Shown here piece by piece: positions 27,060 through 36,332 of a stretch of 64,000 nt of DNA (within the stretch, counting starts at the first letter, position 1; every line of letters starts with the position of its first letter). Made by a program: the position numbers and the translations under genes. Below the pieces are notes generated by a model, which was given only the letters and a program-made list of their open reading frames with translations, was not told the DNA's origin and searched no databases. The DNA lies in the NCBI GenBank assembly GCA_045562575.1, contig JBJKVQ010000040.1, positions 1-64,000 of the forward strand, read 5' to 3'. The stretch is from UBA6952 sp045562575. Lineage in GTDB: Bacteria; Chloroflexota; Dehalococcoidia; Lucifugimonadales; UBA6952.

Positions 27060-28067
27060 ATGGTAACAAAAATAGGTATTAATGGGTTTGGGAGGATTGG
27101 TAGACAAATACTTAGAGTTATAATGGAACAATACCAAAGTGACCTAGAGGTAGTATCTATCAACGACGGTGGGAGTATCGAAACCAATGCTCACTTATTC
27201 AAATATGACAGTACCTATGGGACTTATAATGGAACAGTTACCCATAACGAAAATATTCTCGAAATAGATGGTCATAAAATAACTAAAACAAGTGACCGTA
27301 ACCCTATGAATTTAGATTGGTCTAAATATGGCGTTGACATAGTCGTAGAATCCACAGGAAACCTTACTGATAGAGAAAGTGCATCAACACATCTCAATAG
27401 TGGTGCGAAAACAGTATTAATTACCGCTCCTGCCTCTAATGCAGACCTGACAATGGTTTTAGGAGTAAATGAAAATGAGTATGATCCGAAAAAACATAAA
27501 ATATTATCTAATGCATCTTGTACTACAAATTGTGCAGCTCCATTAGTAAAAGTTCTTCATGATAATTTCAGTATCAACCAAGGTCTAATGACAACAGTAC
27601 ATTCTTATACAAATGATCAAAAAGTACTCGATGGGAATCATAAAGATTTACGAAGGGCAAGAACAGCAGCAGGGAATATAATTCCAACCTCTACTGGCGC
27701 AGCCAAAACATGTGCGGTCGTCATGCCAGAATTGCAAGGTAAAGTACACGGTGTTGCACTACGAGTCCCTACACAAACAGTTTCAGTTGTCGATTTCGTA
27801 GCAACTTTAGAAAAAAAAGTAACCCCTGAGGATATAAACCAAGCTTATAAAAACGCTGCTAAAACTTCTATGGCTGGTATAATTGATTACTGTGACGAAC
27901 CATTAGTATCTAGTGACTTTCGAGGCAGCCCTTATAGTTGTATCTTTGATTCGTTATCTACAATGGTATTAGGTAATTCAATGGTTAAAATATTAGGTTG
28001 GTATGATAATGAATGGGGATATTCATGCAGAACAGCTGAGATGTTAAAATTTATTGCTACTAAATAA
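27060..28067 (+). CDS. gap: Glyceraldehyde-3-phosphate dehydrogenase
   Basis: A 335-residue type I GAPDH. IGINGFGRIGRQILR (residues 5-19) is the NAD-binding site, SNASCTTNCAAPLVK (about 150-164) carries the catalytic cysteine, and SYTNDQKVLDGNHKDLRRAR and WYDNEWGYSCR are conserved. An aspartate in the N-terminal NINDG-type region (VVSINDGG) is a weak hint only about cofactor choice. Located right after eno in the same operon. Confidence 0.96.
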   Translation: MVTKIGINGFGRIGRQILRVIMEQYQSDLEVVSINDGGSIETNAHLFKYDSTYGTYNGTVTHNENILEIDGHKITKTSDRNPMNLDWSKYGVDIVVESTGNLTDRESASTHLNSGAKTVLITAPASNADLTMVLGVNENEYDPKKHKILSNASCTTNCAAPLVKVLHDNFSINQGLMTTVHSYTNDQKVLDGNHKDLRRARTAAGNIIPTSTGAAKTCAVVMPELQGKVHGVALRVPTQTVSVVDFVATLEKKVTPEDINQAYKNAAKTSMAGIIDYCDEPLVSSDFRGSPYSCIFDSLSTMVLGNSMVKILGWYDNEWGYSCRTAEMLKFIATK

Positions 28068-28096
28068 ACCAAATACCCTAGGCTTGATAAAACCTG

Positions 28097-31000
28097 GTGA
28101 TTAACTGGAAAAATAAATCAATCAAAAATAATGCCGGATTCATAAATAAATCTATAATAATTACAATAATAATTATAGGTTTCCTAATACGCTTGTATGG
28201 TTTGAATTGGGATAGTGGTTATTATTTCCATCCTGATGAACGGTCTATCTATATGCGCGTTGACTGTATGCATAAGGTTCTCATGAGTTCTTTGGGATAT
28301 CTTGATTGTGTCAAATCAGCACCATTTGATTTAACAGAACCTGGTTTTCCTTCAATACAAACATTTTTTAGTAGCGATAAAAGTCCTTTAAATCCACATT
28401 GGTTTCCATTAGGAAGTGCAATAATTTACCTATTATTGATTTTTAAAATGCTTCTTTCACCTTTTATATCTCTCGGTGTTTATGACCTTTATCTCATAGG
28501 TAGATCGCTTTCAATAATTGCCGATATAGGCTCCATGGTATTTATATATATAATTACAAAAAATATTTTTGGGGTTAGGGCCGCATTGTTATCACTTGTA
28601 CTATTTGCCTTCTTACCTACAAGCATACAACATAGTCACTACTATAGACCCGAACCTTTTTCCGTTCTATTTATTCTAGCCAGCTTTTGGTCTATGCTTA
28701 AGCTATATGATAAACAATCACTCAAACACTATTTTCTGGTTGGCCTTTGTATAGGTCTCGCCCTCTCTTTTAAAATCAGTGCCCTATCATTAGGGATACC
28801 ACTTTCAATTTTGTTTGTTATGTTTGTTGTCTCTAAAATTGATTCAGCATCAATTACGTTCCAATTACATCAAGTTAAGTTATTTACAATAACAGGAATT
28901 GTCATTGCGTCTACCTATTTAGTTATAAATCCCTATGCAATATTGGATTTTGAAGAATTTTGGGAATGGAATACCAGAGAAATTAATATTATAAATACGG
29001 CAGGTATCGTTCCATATACCATTCAATATTTGAATACACCAAATTTTATTTATGAATTTCTCCAAACAACTAAATGGAACATTGGCATACTTACTGGTAT
29101 TACCTTATGGGTATTATTTCTATCTGCAATAATTTATAACTTTAGATATCCAAAAATCACTGAAATACTTCTTTTAGTTTGGGGATTTGCTTATTTCATA
29201 ACCATTGCAACAGTAGAAGTTAAATTTACTCGATATATGTATCCTCTTATACCCATAATGATAATTATAGGTTCAGGATATTTATTTAAAGTACAACATT
29301 ATCTAAATCAAAAAAAGAATTTTTTACATGCAGTTTTTCCGATTGTAATTGCAATACTTGCTACATCATCAGTTTTATATGGCCTAGCATACACCAACAT
29401 TTATACAAATGATCATAGTGCTGTTCAGGCAAGTAAATGGATTAATGAAAATATTCCAAAAGGAACGAAAATTATAAATGATAATCACTGGGATGAGTCA
29501 ATCCCTGATATTTATGGTTATCAGATAAAACAAATACCTATATTCGAATCTGACACACAAGATAAAGGATTTAATATAGCAATGGATTTGTCATCGTCTG
29601 AGTATGTGATCTTTTACAGTAATAGAACCTATAATGCAATATTTAATAATTCATCCCAATATCCAATTAGTGCTTCATATTACAATAGCCTTTTTAATGG
29701 TGAGTTAGGATATTCACTAGTTAAATCAATTACTCAATACCCAGAAATTTTAGGTATTCATTTTCAACATGATACTTTTTCCATCAATAACATACCTACA
29801 CCTATTGGTTTCCCAACTGATGATGGTTCAGGTCTATATTTAAATCTTGGTTATGGTGACAACGACATTGTGAATTATGACCATCCAGTAGTACTAATTT
29901 TTGAAAATATCCAAAAATATAAACCAGATAGAATATATCAAACTATCTATAGTGGGCGAACCAATTACCCATCAGAACTAAGTTCTATGCTTACTACTGA
30001 AGACAGAATATCCAATAGTAACAGTGGAACTTGGGATACTATTTTTCCTAAAAATCTTTTAGTTGAAAAATTACCTGTTTTATCATGGTTTATCTTATTA
30101 GAAATTTTGACACTTCTTTTTTTACCTATATCTTTAATAATCTTTCGCGGTTTACCAGATAAAGGATTTGGAATCAATAAATTACTTTCACTATTTGTAA
30201 TCGCATACATTACATGGATATTTGTTTATTTAAATATCCTTACATTTACAATGTCCTCGATAGTATTAATCGTGGTTATACTAGGCGCTATTTCGATAAG
30301 AGTTTTTTATAAAAACAAAAACTATATAGTCACAACAATTAAAAATAATATCAAAATATTTGTTATAGAAGATTTGATATTTCTTTCAGCCTTTGCATTA
30401 TTTGTACTAATTCGATGGTTTAATCCCGATTTATGGCATCCATATTTAGGAGGGGAAAAACCAATGGATTTTGCCTATCTGAATGCAATTATAAAATCTA
30501 CAACAATGCCTCCATACGATCCATGGTTTGCAGGTGGTTATATCAATTATTATTATTTTGGACAGTTTTTTATAGCTGTATACATTGTCCTTTCTGGTAT
30601 TGTTACAGAAATCGCGTACAATCTCGCTATCCCAACTTTGTATGCATTTACGGCAATTCTCTCGTTCTCAATTGGATATAATATTTATTCTCTTTACCGT
30701 GAAAAAATACATCTCAACAGATCATCTTTATTTGCAGGTTTTATTACTCTATTTCTCATAACATTATCAGGTAATTTTGGAATACTTTTTCAAATTATTG
30801 ATAATCCAAGTTATCTTATGAACCCAACACGATTTGACTGGTGGGGACCAAGTAGAATGATGGAACCTCAGTTCAGTATCACAGAATTCCCTTTTTGGAC
30901 ATTTCTATTTGCTGATTTGCATGCTCACTTAATCGCTCTTCCGTTCACCATATTAACGATACTTCTAGGTTTGAATGTTTGCACTCACTTACTAAAACAA

Positions 31001-32383
31001 GAGAAAATTTATACGAGACAATTTATTGCTAGTTTTTTATGTTTTGCATTAATATTAGGTTCACTTTCGGTTATTAACACCTGGGATTATCCAATCTATT
31101 TAGTTATTTCCTTATTTTTTATATTCATCGGACTCTTTACTTCACTATCATTACTTCAACAAACAATCACAAAACTGATTTTAATATCAATTACTCTCAC
31201 TAGTATCTCTTACCTATTATATCTACCATATCATTTGGATAGTACAATCTACACGTCAGGATTCCACCTTAGTAATGAACAAACAAATATTTCCGATTTT
31301 CTATCAATATATGGATTTTTTCTTTTCATATTTCTTTCATATTTTCTTCTGAAAACACTGAATTTTTACGTGTCTTTATCTATCCCCAAAAACCTCATTA
31401 TCCCAATTAGTATTATTCTCATTTCGACAATTATTGTGATTCTCTCTTTTACACTTTATTTTGGATATTTTACTGTTGGAATTATTCTCATTTTACTAAT
31501 AATGCTTAAATTAATGATTCCAGATTTATATATGAATTCCTTAGGCAATCGATATTATTTATTTCCCTTATTTTTCATATTACTTTCATTAGGTATTTGT
31601 ATTTTTGTAGATATATTTACTATCGATAATGATATTAATCGAATGAATACAGTCTTCAAGTTCTACAATCAAGCATGGATTCTCTTTTCAATTGGATCTG
31701 CATTTTTACTCACTATACTACTGGAATCTATAAAATCTAAATTAATATTAAATAACCGAATCATTAGGTACTTTTGGATATTTTTATTTGGGTGTTTTGT
31801 TATAAATGCATCTTTGTTTGCAGTATTTGGTACAACATCCAGAGTAAACAACCGATTTACGACAGAATTTAAAAGTTTAAATGGTATGGAATTTATGAAA
31901 TATGCTACGTATACAGATACTAAAGCACCTCTCTGGGAATCTGAAATGGATGGATTGGATTTAAATAATGATTTAGAAGGCATCATGTGGATCCGAGCCA
32001 ACATTCCTGGATCACCTGTTATTGCAGAGGCTACTACCGAGCCTCATAGATATATGTGGGGTAACCGTATATCGATATATACTGGAAATCCTACAGTTAT
32101 AGGTTGGGGATGGCACCAAACACAGCAAAGAACATCGAGGGAATCTATTGAAGAAATAAATACGAGAATCCAAGATGTAAAAGTTTTCTTTTCAACAGAA
32201 AATAAAAAGTTGGCACAAGATATTGCAGAAAAATATAATATTGAATATATATATGTTGGTGAATTAGAAAAAATTTATTACCCCAAAGAGGGTTTAGATA
32301 AATTTGATTTTATGATTCAGCAAGGATTCAAGAAAATTTATTATAAAAATGGTTTCTCAGTTTATAAAATCAAAAAACCATAA
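28097..32383 (+). CDS. Giant GT-C membrane protein: PMT-like half fused to a 'YYY' (DUF2298-type) half
   Basis: A 1428-residue polytopic membrane protein with two halves. The first (about residues 20-500) begins with a helix and the loop LYGLNWDSGYYFHPDER (33-49), the acidic-loop pattern of dolichyl-phosphate mannosyltransferase/ArnT-like GT-C enzymes. The second (from about 720) contains WFAGGYINYYYFGQF (about 810-824), the name-giving motif of the Chloroflexi/archaeal YYY family, followed by many helices and a soluble tail (about 1290-1428) with YMWGNRISIYTGNPTVIGWG. It probably uses a lipid-linked sugar on the outer face of the membrane; donor and acceptor are unknown. The GTG at 28097 has only a weak ribosome-binding site. 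It ends the nuo-eno-gap operon. Confidence 0.85.
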   Translation: MINWKNKSIKNNAGFINKSIIITIIIIGFLIRLYGLNWDSGYYFHPDERSIYMRVDCMHKVLMSSLGYLDCVKSAPFDLTEPGFPSIQTFFSSDKSPLNPHWFPLGSAIIYLLLIFKMLLSPFISLGVYDLYLIGRSLSIIADIGSMVFIYIITKNIFGVRAALLSLVLFAFLPTSIQHSHYYRPEPFSVLFILASFWSMLKLYDKQSLKHYFLVGLCIGLALSFKISALSLGIPLSILFVMFVVSKIDSASITFQLHQVKLFTITGIVIASTYLVINPYAILDFEEFWEWNTREINIINTAGIVPYTIQYLNTPNFIYEFLQTTKWNIGILTGITLWVLFLSAIIYNFRYPKITEILLLVWGFAYFITIATVEVKFTRYMYPLIPIMIIIGSGYLFKVQHYLNQKKNFLHAVFPIVIAILATSSVLYGLAYTNIYTNDHSAVQASKWINENIPKGTKIINDNHWDESIPDIYGYQIKQIPIFESDTQDKGFNIAMDLSSSEYVIFYSNRTYNAIFNNSSQYPISASYYNSLFNGELGYSLVKSITQYPEILGIHFQHDTFSINNIPTPIGFPTDDGSGLYLNLGYGDNDIVNYDHPVVLIFENIQKYKPDRIYQTIYSGRTNYPSELSSMLTTEDRISNSNSGTWDTIFPKNLLVEKLPVLSWFILLEILTLLFLPISLIIFRGLPDKGFGINKLLSLFVIAYITWIFVYLNILTFTMSSIVLIVVILGAISIRVFYKNKNYIVTTIKNNIKIFVIEDLIFLSAFALFVLIRWFNPDLWHPYLGGEKPMDFAYLNAIIKSTTMPPYDPWFAGGYINYYYFGQFFIAVYIVLSGIVTEIAYNLAIPTLYAFTAILSFSIGYNIYSLYREKIHLNRSSLFAGFITLFLITLSGNFGILFQIIDNPSYLMNPTRFDWWGPSRMMEPQFSITEFPFWTFLFADLHAHLIALPFTILTILLGLNVCTHLLKQEKIYTRQFIASFLCFALILGSLSVINTWDYPIYLVISLFFIFIGLFTSLSLLQQTITKLILISITLTSISYLLYLPYHLDSTIYTSGFHLSNEQTNISDFLSIYGFFLFIFLSYFLLKTLNFYVSLSIPKNLIIPISIILISTIIVILSFTLYFGYFTVGIILILLIMLKLMIPDLYMNSLGNRYYLFPLFFILLSLGICIFVDIFTIDNDINRMNTVFKFYNQAWILFSIGSAFLLTILLESIKSKLILNNRIIRYFWIFLFGCFVINASLFAVFGTTSRVNNRFTTEFKSLNGMEFMKYATYTDTKAPLWESEMDGLDLNNDLEGIMWIRANIPGSPVIAEATTEPHRYMWGNRISIYTGNPTVIGWGWHQTQQRTSRESIEEINTRIQDVKVFFSTENKKLAQDIAEKYNIEYIYVGELEKIYYPKEGLDKFDFMIQQGFKKIYYKNGFSVYKIKKP

Positions 32384-32386
32384 TTA

Positions 32387-33958
32387 TTATTCATCTTCTT
32401 GTACTAAAGCTTTTTCCCATGTTAAGTATTTAAGCATAAGTTCTCGATTCCCCAGCGGGTGAACAAAAACATCATCTGGATAATTGTATTTTGTATTATC
32501 ATCAGCGATTAGTGGAAAGTTTTTAGACTTCCAGTCCTCTAAACCACCACTTAAAACCACAGTATTACTATATCCTAAATCTTCTAATATCTTTGTAGAA
32601 AAAGAAGATCGAAGTCCATCATTACAAACTAATATTATCTTCTCCGCTTTATTAGAGACCACAGTTTCTATATATAATTCTAACCAATCCTTTGGAAGCC
32701 AATACGAATTTTCAATATGGCCTTCATTATAATTTGTACTATTTCCCAAAAATAAAAGCGTCTGATTTTCATTGTTATTTATACTTTTAAGTAAGTCATT
32801 TGAACTAATAGATTTATAATCTGCAGGAAGATCTAAGTTAGGTTGTAAAAATCCTACACTATACTTGAATTCATCACTAGAGCATTCATTCATACCACCC
32901 AAAACCACTTGGATATTGTCATACCCCATTCTTTTTAACCAATATGCAGCAACTGTCGACCGAGTCATATCATTGCAAACTAGAATAACTTGTGCATTTT
33001 TCACACCGATAGTTTCATCAGTACGCTGAATTAACTGACCGCCTGCCATCCAATCGAATCCTGATAAATGAGACTGTTTATATTCAGATTCGGTTCTAAC
33101 GTCAACAAAGTAGATATTATTTTCAATATTTGGATTAAAAAGATTTTTCAGGTCAACTTGATCAATGGTTTGTATCCCATTTTGTTTACGCATATTTTCA
33201 GCTAATTCTTGAGCAAGTTTCTTAAAATCCGCATTTGTATCAACAAAATCTTCTACATCATTATCATATTGAAGTTCGTACCCTGCTAATAACCAGCCCA
33301 TAGTGCCATCTTTTAAAGAAAGAATGTCCTTATAACCTAAAGAATGCATTAAGCTCGCCCCAATAATACTTCTTGTTCTACCACCACAATGGATTACTAT
33401 TTGCCCATCAAATTCTTTATCCAATTCTGGAACTCTATTTATTAGTTCTCCATTTGGAATACTTATACTATTTGGCATAGTTGCTCTTGAGTATTCTTCA
33501 GGAGTTCTCGTATCAATTAATAATAGCTTTTCTCCATTTTCTATCTTTTCAAAAAGTTCTTCCGGTGTTATTTCGGGAGGATCATCAGTATGCAAAACTT
33601 GCTCACCAAAGACTTTACTTGGGACATTCATGCCTTCAGTATACGAATATCCTTCAGTTATCCATTTATCTAACCCACCCTCTAAAACTAATACATTTGA
33701 ATATCCCATATGGGAAAGTTGTGATACGGAATAAAAAGATCTTTTAGAATCACTATCATTTAATATAATTTTTGTATGTTTGTACGGGATTAAACGTGGT
33801 AGTTCAAATTCAAGATCAGCCCTAGGAATAGAGCTTGAACCTAAAATATGTTTCTCGTTAAATTCTGCCTTTGAACGTACATCAAGTAAACAAAAATCAG
33901 TACTTTTAATTATTAATTCCGATAAGTCTTCACAGCTTAAATAATTCACTTTATTCAT
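32387..33958 (-). CDS. Four-domain rhodanese-like protein
   Basis: A 523-residue protein made of four rhodanese domains: about residues 8-105, 128-230, 265-360 and 385-485. Active-site loops read NDSDSKRS (domain 1, no Cys), CGGRTRS (Cys191), CNDMTRS (Cys328) and CNDGLRS (Cys445), so three domains can carry a persulfide and one cannot. Each domain keeps the LxDxR-type N-terminal strand (LLDVRSKAEF, LIDTRTPEEY, FVDVRTESEY) except the fourth (LFLGNSTNY). No signal peptide is seen. Rhodaneses move sulfane sulfur; substrate and acceptor are unknown. It faces the YYY gene with three bases between stops and follows pheA. Confidence 0.85.
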   Translation of the reverse strand: MNKVNYLSCEDLSELIIKSTDFCLLDVRSKAEFNEKHILGSSSIPRADLEFELPRLIPYKHTKIILNDSDSKRSFYSVSQLSHMGYSNVLVLEGGLDKWITEGYSYTEGMNVPSKVFGEQVLHTDDPPEITPEELFEKIENGEKLLLIDTRTPEEYSRATMPNSISIPNGELINRVPELDKEFDGQIVIHCGGRTRSIIGASLMHSLGYKDILSLKDGTMGWLLAGYELQYDNDVEDFVDTNADFKKLAQELAENMRKQNGIQTIDQVDLKNLFNPNIENNIYFVDVRTESEYKQSHLSGFDWMAGGQLIQRTDETIGVKNAQVILVCNDMTRSTVAAYWLKRMGYDNIQVVLGGMNECSSDEFKYSVGFLQPNLDLPADYKSISSNDLLKSINNNENQTLLFLGNSTNYNEGHIENSYWLPKDWLELYIETVVSNKAEKIILVCNDGLRSSFSTKILEDLGYSNTVVLSGGLEDWKSKNFPLIADDNTKYNYPDDVFVHPLGNRELMLKYLTWEKALVQEDE

Positions 33959-33964
33959 AATAAT

Positions 33965-34789
33965 TTAGACCTCTTTAAACTTTGGATAGGAACCAAATAC
34001 TCTTATCTGACTTGTTTGTTTTCTTAATTTCTCCATCACTGGTTTGATATTATCGTCATTTTGATGACCATCAAAATCAATTAAAAATATATATTGACCC
34101 AAACCTTCTCTGGAGGGTCGAGATTCGATTTTAATCAAATTGATATCATTAGATGCAAAAATACCTATAGTATCGTATAACTGTCCTGGTTTATCCACGT
34201 CATAACTAAAACATAGTGAAGTTTTATCTGAACCAGTTGAATCTGTAAAATCATTTCCCAAAACAACAAATCTAGTTACATTCGATGAATTATCTTGAAT
34301 ACTTTTGTTTAAGATTTTCATGCCATAAAGTTCAGATGAACCTAAGTTTCCTATAGCTGCCCCATTAGAGTCACCTTTAATTTGTTCTACAGCAGAAGCT
34401 GTGCTTAAAGAAGCTACTAAATTTGCATTTGGAAAATTAGCTTCAAGAAATACCCTACATTGTGCCAATGCTTGAGGATGAGAATATATATTTTTTACAT
34501 CATTAACATTAGTGTTTGGATCAATAATGAAATGATGCTCTATTTTAATTATCACTTCATCGCAAATAATTAATGATGGATCATGTATTAATAAATCCAA
34601 AGTATCTACTACCGAACCATTTAAACTATTTTCAATAGGTAAAACAGCAAGATCACTATCGATATTCACCGAGTCATATACTGCACGAAAGCTAGGTTGT
34701 GGTATCAAATTAGCTTTGGAATCATACAATTGTGCAGCTAGTTCAGTAAAAGTTCCAGCTGGACCTAAATATGATATGTTTCGAACCAT
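33965..34789 (-). CDS. pheA: Prephenate dehydratase
   Basis: A 274-residue enzyme converting prephenate to phenylpyruvate in phenylalanine synthesis. The catalytic domain starts with ISYLGPAGTFTELAA (residues 4-18) and has NVTRFVVLGND (about 170-180) with the essential Thr-Arg-Phe. The C-terminal ACT domain includes IESRPSREGLGQYIFLIDFDGH, the phenylalanine-sensing ESRP motif. ATG at 34789 is chosen because TAGGAGA lies just upstream; an earlier in-frame TTG at 34813 would overlap the previous gene. Confidence 0.94.
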   Translation of the reverse strand: MVRNISYLGPAGTFTELAAQLYDSKANLIPQPSFRAVYDSVNIDSDLAVLPIENSLNGSVVDTLDLLIHDPSLIICDEVIIKIEHHFIIDPNTNVNDVKNIYSHPQALAQCRVFLEANFPNANLVASLSTASAVEQIKGDSNGAAIGNLGSSELYGMKILNKSIQDNSSNVTRFVVLGNDFTDSTGSDKTSLCFSYDVDKPGQLYDTIGIFASNDINLIKIESRPSREGLGQYIFLIDFDGHQNDDNIKPVMEKLRKQTSQIRVFGSYPKFKEV

Positions 34790-34797
34790 AAAATCTC

Positions 34798-35466
34798 CTA
34801 CATTGTAAGCCAATTATTTAAAACTCTTATAGAGTCTTCATCTCCAATAAATACTAATTCATCTCCAATATCGATAGTTGTATTATCATCAATGTTTTTT
34901 GAATTTCCACGTCCATCTATCATCATTAAAATGGAGGTGTCTTGTGGCAATTGTATATCATTTATTTTAATACCAATAACATTACTTTCTAATTCAACGT
35001 GAACACGAAATATTTTACGTTGTGAATTTTCTGATAAAGGCATTTCAAAAAATGATGGTTTATGTGCATCAGGAATACTCTCTTCTAAATCCTGGAGGAT
35101 TACATCAGTATGGTTAATTATGACATCAACACCCAATTGTTTGAATAAGGTCTCATTTTCTGGATTATTTACTAGAGCTATGGTTTTAGGAATATTAAAT
35201 GATAATTTTGCAACTTGGCACCCAATTAAATTAGAAGAGTCATCGCCTGTTACTGCAATTAATAAATCTGCTCTTCTAACTCCGGCTTTTTCTAAGCTAG
35301 CAGGGTTTGTCCCATCAGCCTGTAAGGCCACACTTCCAAAAGCATTAACTACTGAAGTATAACGAACTGCATCAGGTTCAAACACCAAAACTTCATTACC
35401 GCTTGCTAAAAGCTCCGATACTAAGTTATATCCAATTGTTCCACATCCTAATATTAAGGCGTACAT
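34798..35466 (-). CDS. TrkA/KtrA-like RCK protein (K+ channel regulator)
   Basis: A 222-residue protein with an RCK-N Rossmann domain (LILGCGTIGYNLVSELL, residues 4-20, and the acidic strand end VLVFEPD) and an RCK-C domain (about 140-222). Such proteins gate TrkH/KtrB K+ transporters in response to nucleotides. It is the second full-length RCK protein in this cluster, besides the one next to trkH, so one may act on another transporter or they may form a hetero-oligomer. Confidence 0.8.
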   Translation of the reverse strand: MYALILGCGTIGYNLVSELLASGNEVLVFEPDAVRYTSVVNAFGSVALQADGTNPASLEKAGVRRADLLIAVTGDDSSNLIGCQVAKLSFNIPKTIALVNNPENETLFKQLGVDVIINHTDVILQDLEESIPDAHKPSFFEMPLSENSQRKIFRVHVELESNVIGIKINDIQLPQDTSILMMIDGRGNSKNIDDNTTIDIGDELVFIGDEDSIRVLNNWLTM

Positions 35467-35480
35467 ATATTTCCTTTACT

Positions 35481-35876
35481 TCATCTTATTGAATCCAGAA
35501 CAATATCAGATATTAAGCTTGTGGTACTAATAACATTTAAACCTAACTTACGATATATTCCATCTTTTTTTGGATCAGAAACTAAACATAATATGGTTTT
35601 CACGTTATATAATGACTTTACTTTTTGTGAAGCCAATATATTTCGATTGTCATTAGGTTCTAATGCTAAAAATATATCACTTTCTGTTATGCCAACACTC
35701 TCTAAATCAGTCGAAACAGTGCCGTCTCCTATTATTGTTTTGATATTTTCGGTTTCATCAATGATTAAGAAATTATCTGCATGAACATCAATAATAGATA
35801 TATTATTTTCTTTATTTGCCATCTTTTCAGCTACATTAATAGCGATTCCATTGCAGCCCATGATAACAATATTCAT
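35481..35876 (-). CDS. Short RCK-N-only protein
   Basis: A 131-residue Rossmann domain like the N-terminal half of TrkA with no RCK-C half. The nucleotide loop reads MGCNGIAINVA rather than the usual GxGxxG, so nucleotide binding may be altered or lost. ISIIDVHADNF fits the strand that carries the ribose-binding acid, and GDGTVSTDLESVGI matches the GDGT/GDAT motif of the family. It lies 14 bases before the next RCK gene, suggesting a role as a partner subunit. Its function is inference. Confidence 0.65.
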   Translation of the reverse strand: MNIVIMGCNGIAINVAEKMANKENNISIIDVHADNFLIIDETENIKTIIGDGTVSTDLESVGITESDIFLALEPNDNRNILASQKVKSLYNVKTILCLVSDPKKDGIYRKLGLNVISTTSLISDIVLDSIR

Positions 35877-35888
35877 AAAACACCTTTG

Positions 35889-36314
35889 TTACAATTTTTC
35901 ATTTCTATATAATAACACCGGACAATGAGCATTTTCTAAAACGTATGGAACAGTATAACCTAATGTAAAAGAACCGTGTGCTCTTTTATACTCTGATGAC
36001 ATAATAATCAAACTAGCATCTCGATCCACAGCTTCTTGTATAATAGCTAACCCAGCTTCTCTTGCTTGTAATAACTCAGCTTCAACTCGAAGATTAGTTT
36101 TTTTTGCTTGTGATTCAATTGTAGTTAAAATACTGTCTCCCACATTAAAATCTGGTGTTAGATCTGCATCTAATGGCAAATGACGACCAACTTCAATAAC
36201 ATGAAAAATAAATACTTGTCCTTTATTTTGCTGAGCCATAAGCTTAGCTAGATTAATAGCATGATTATCGCTAGAATCTCCAATTACAGGTACCACTATA
36301 GTATATTTGCTCAT
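35889..36314 (-). CDS. Universal stress protein (UspA family)
   Basis: A 141-residue single UspA domain. The N-terminus IVVPVIGDSSDNHAINLA (residues 5-22) and the C-terminal APVLLY-type strand (HCPVLLYRN) are typical. The ATP-binding loop GxxGx9G(S/T) is degenerate here (SSEYKRAHGSFTLGY), so it may not bind ATP. It is embedded among K+ uptake genes; stand-alone Usp proteins often accompany transport systems as regulators. Confidence 0.82.
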   Translation of the reverse strand: MSKYTIVVPVIGDSSDNHAINLAKLMAQQNKGQVFIFHVIEVGRHLPLDADLTPDFNVGDSILTTIESQAKKTNLRVEAELLQAREAGLAIIQEAVDRDASLIIMSSEYKRAHGSFTLGYTVPYVLENAHCPVLLYRNEKL

Positions 36315-36332
36315 ATATCACCCAATTGATAT

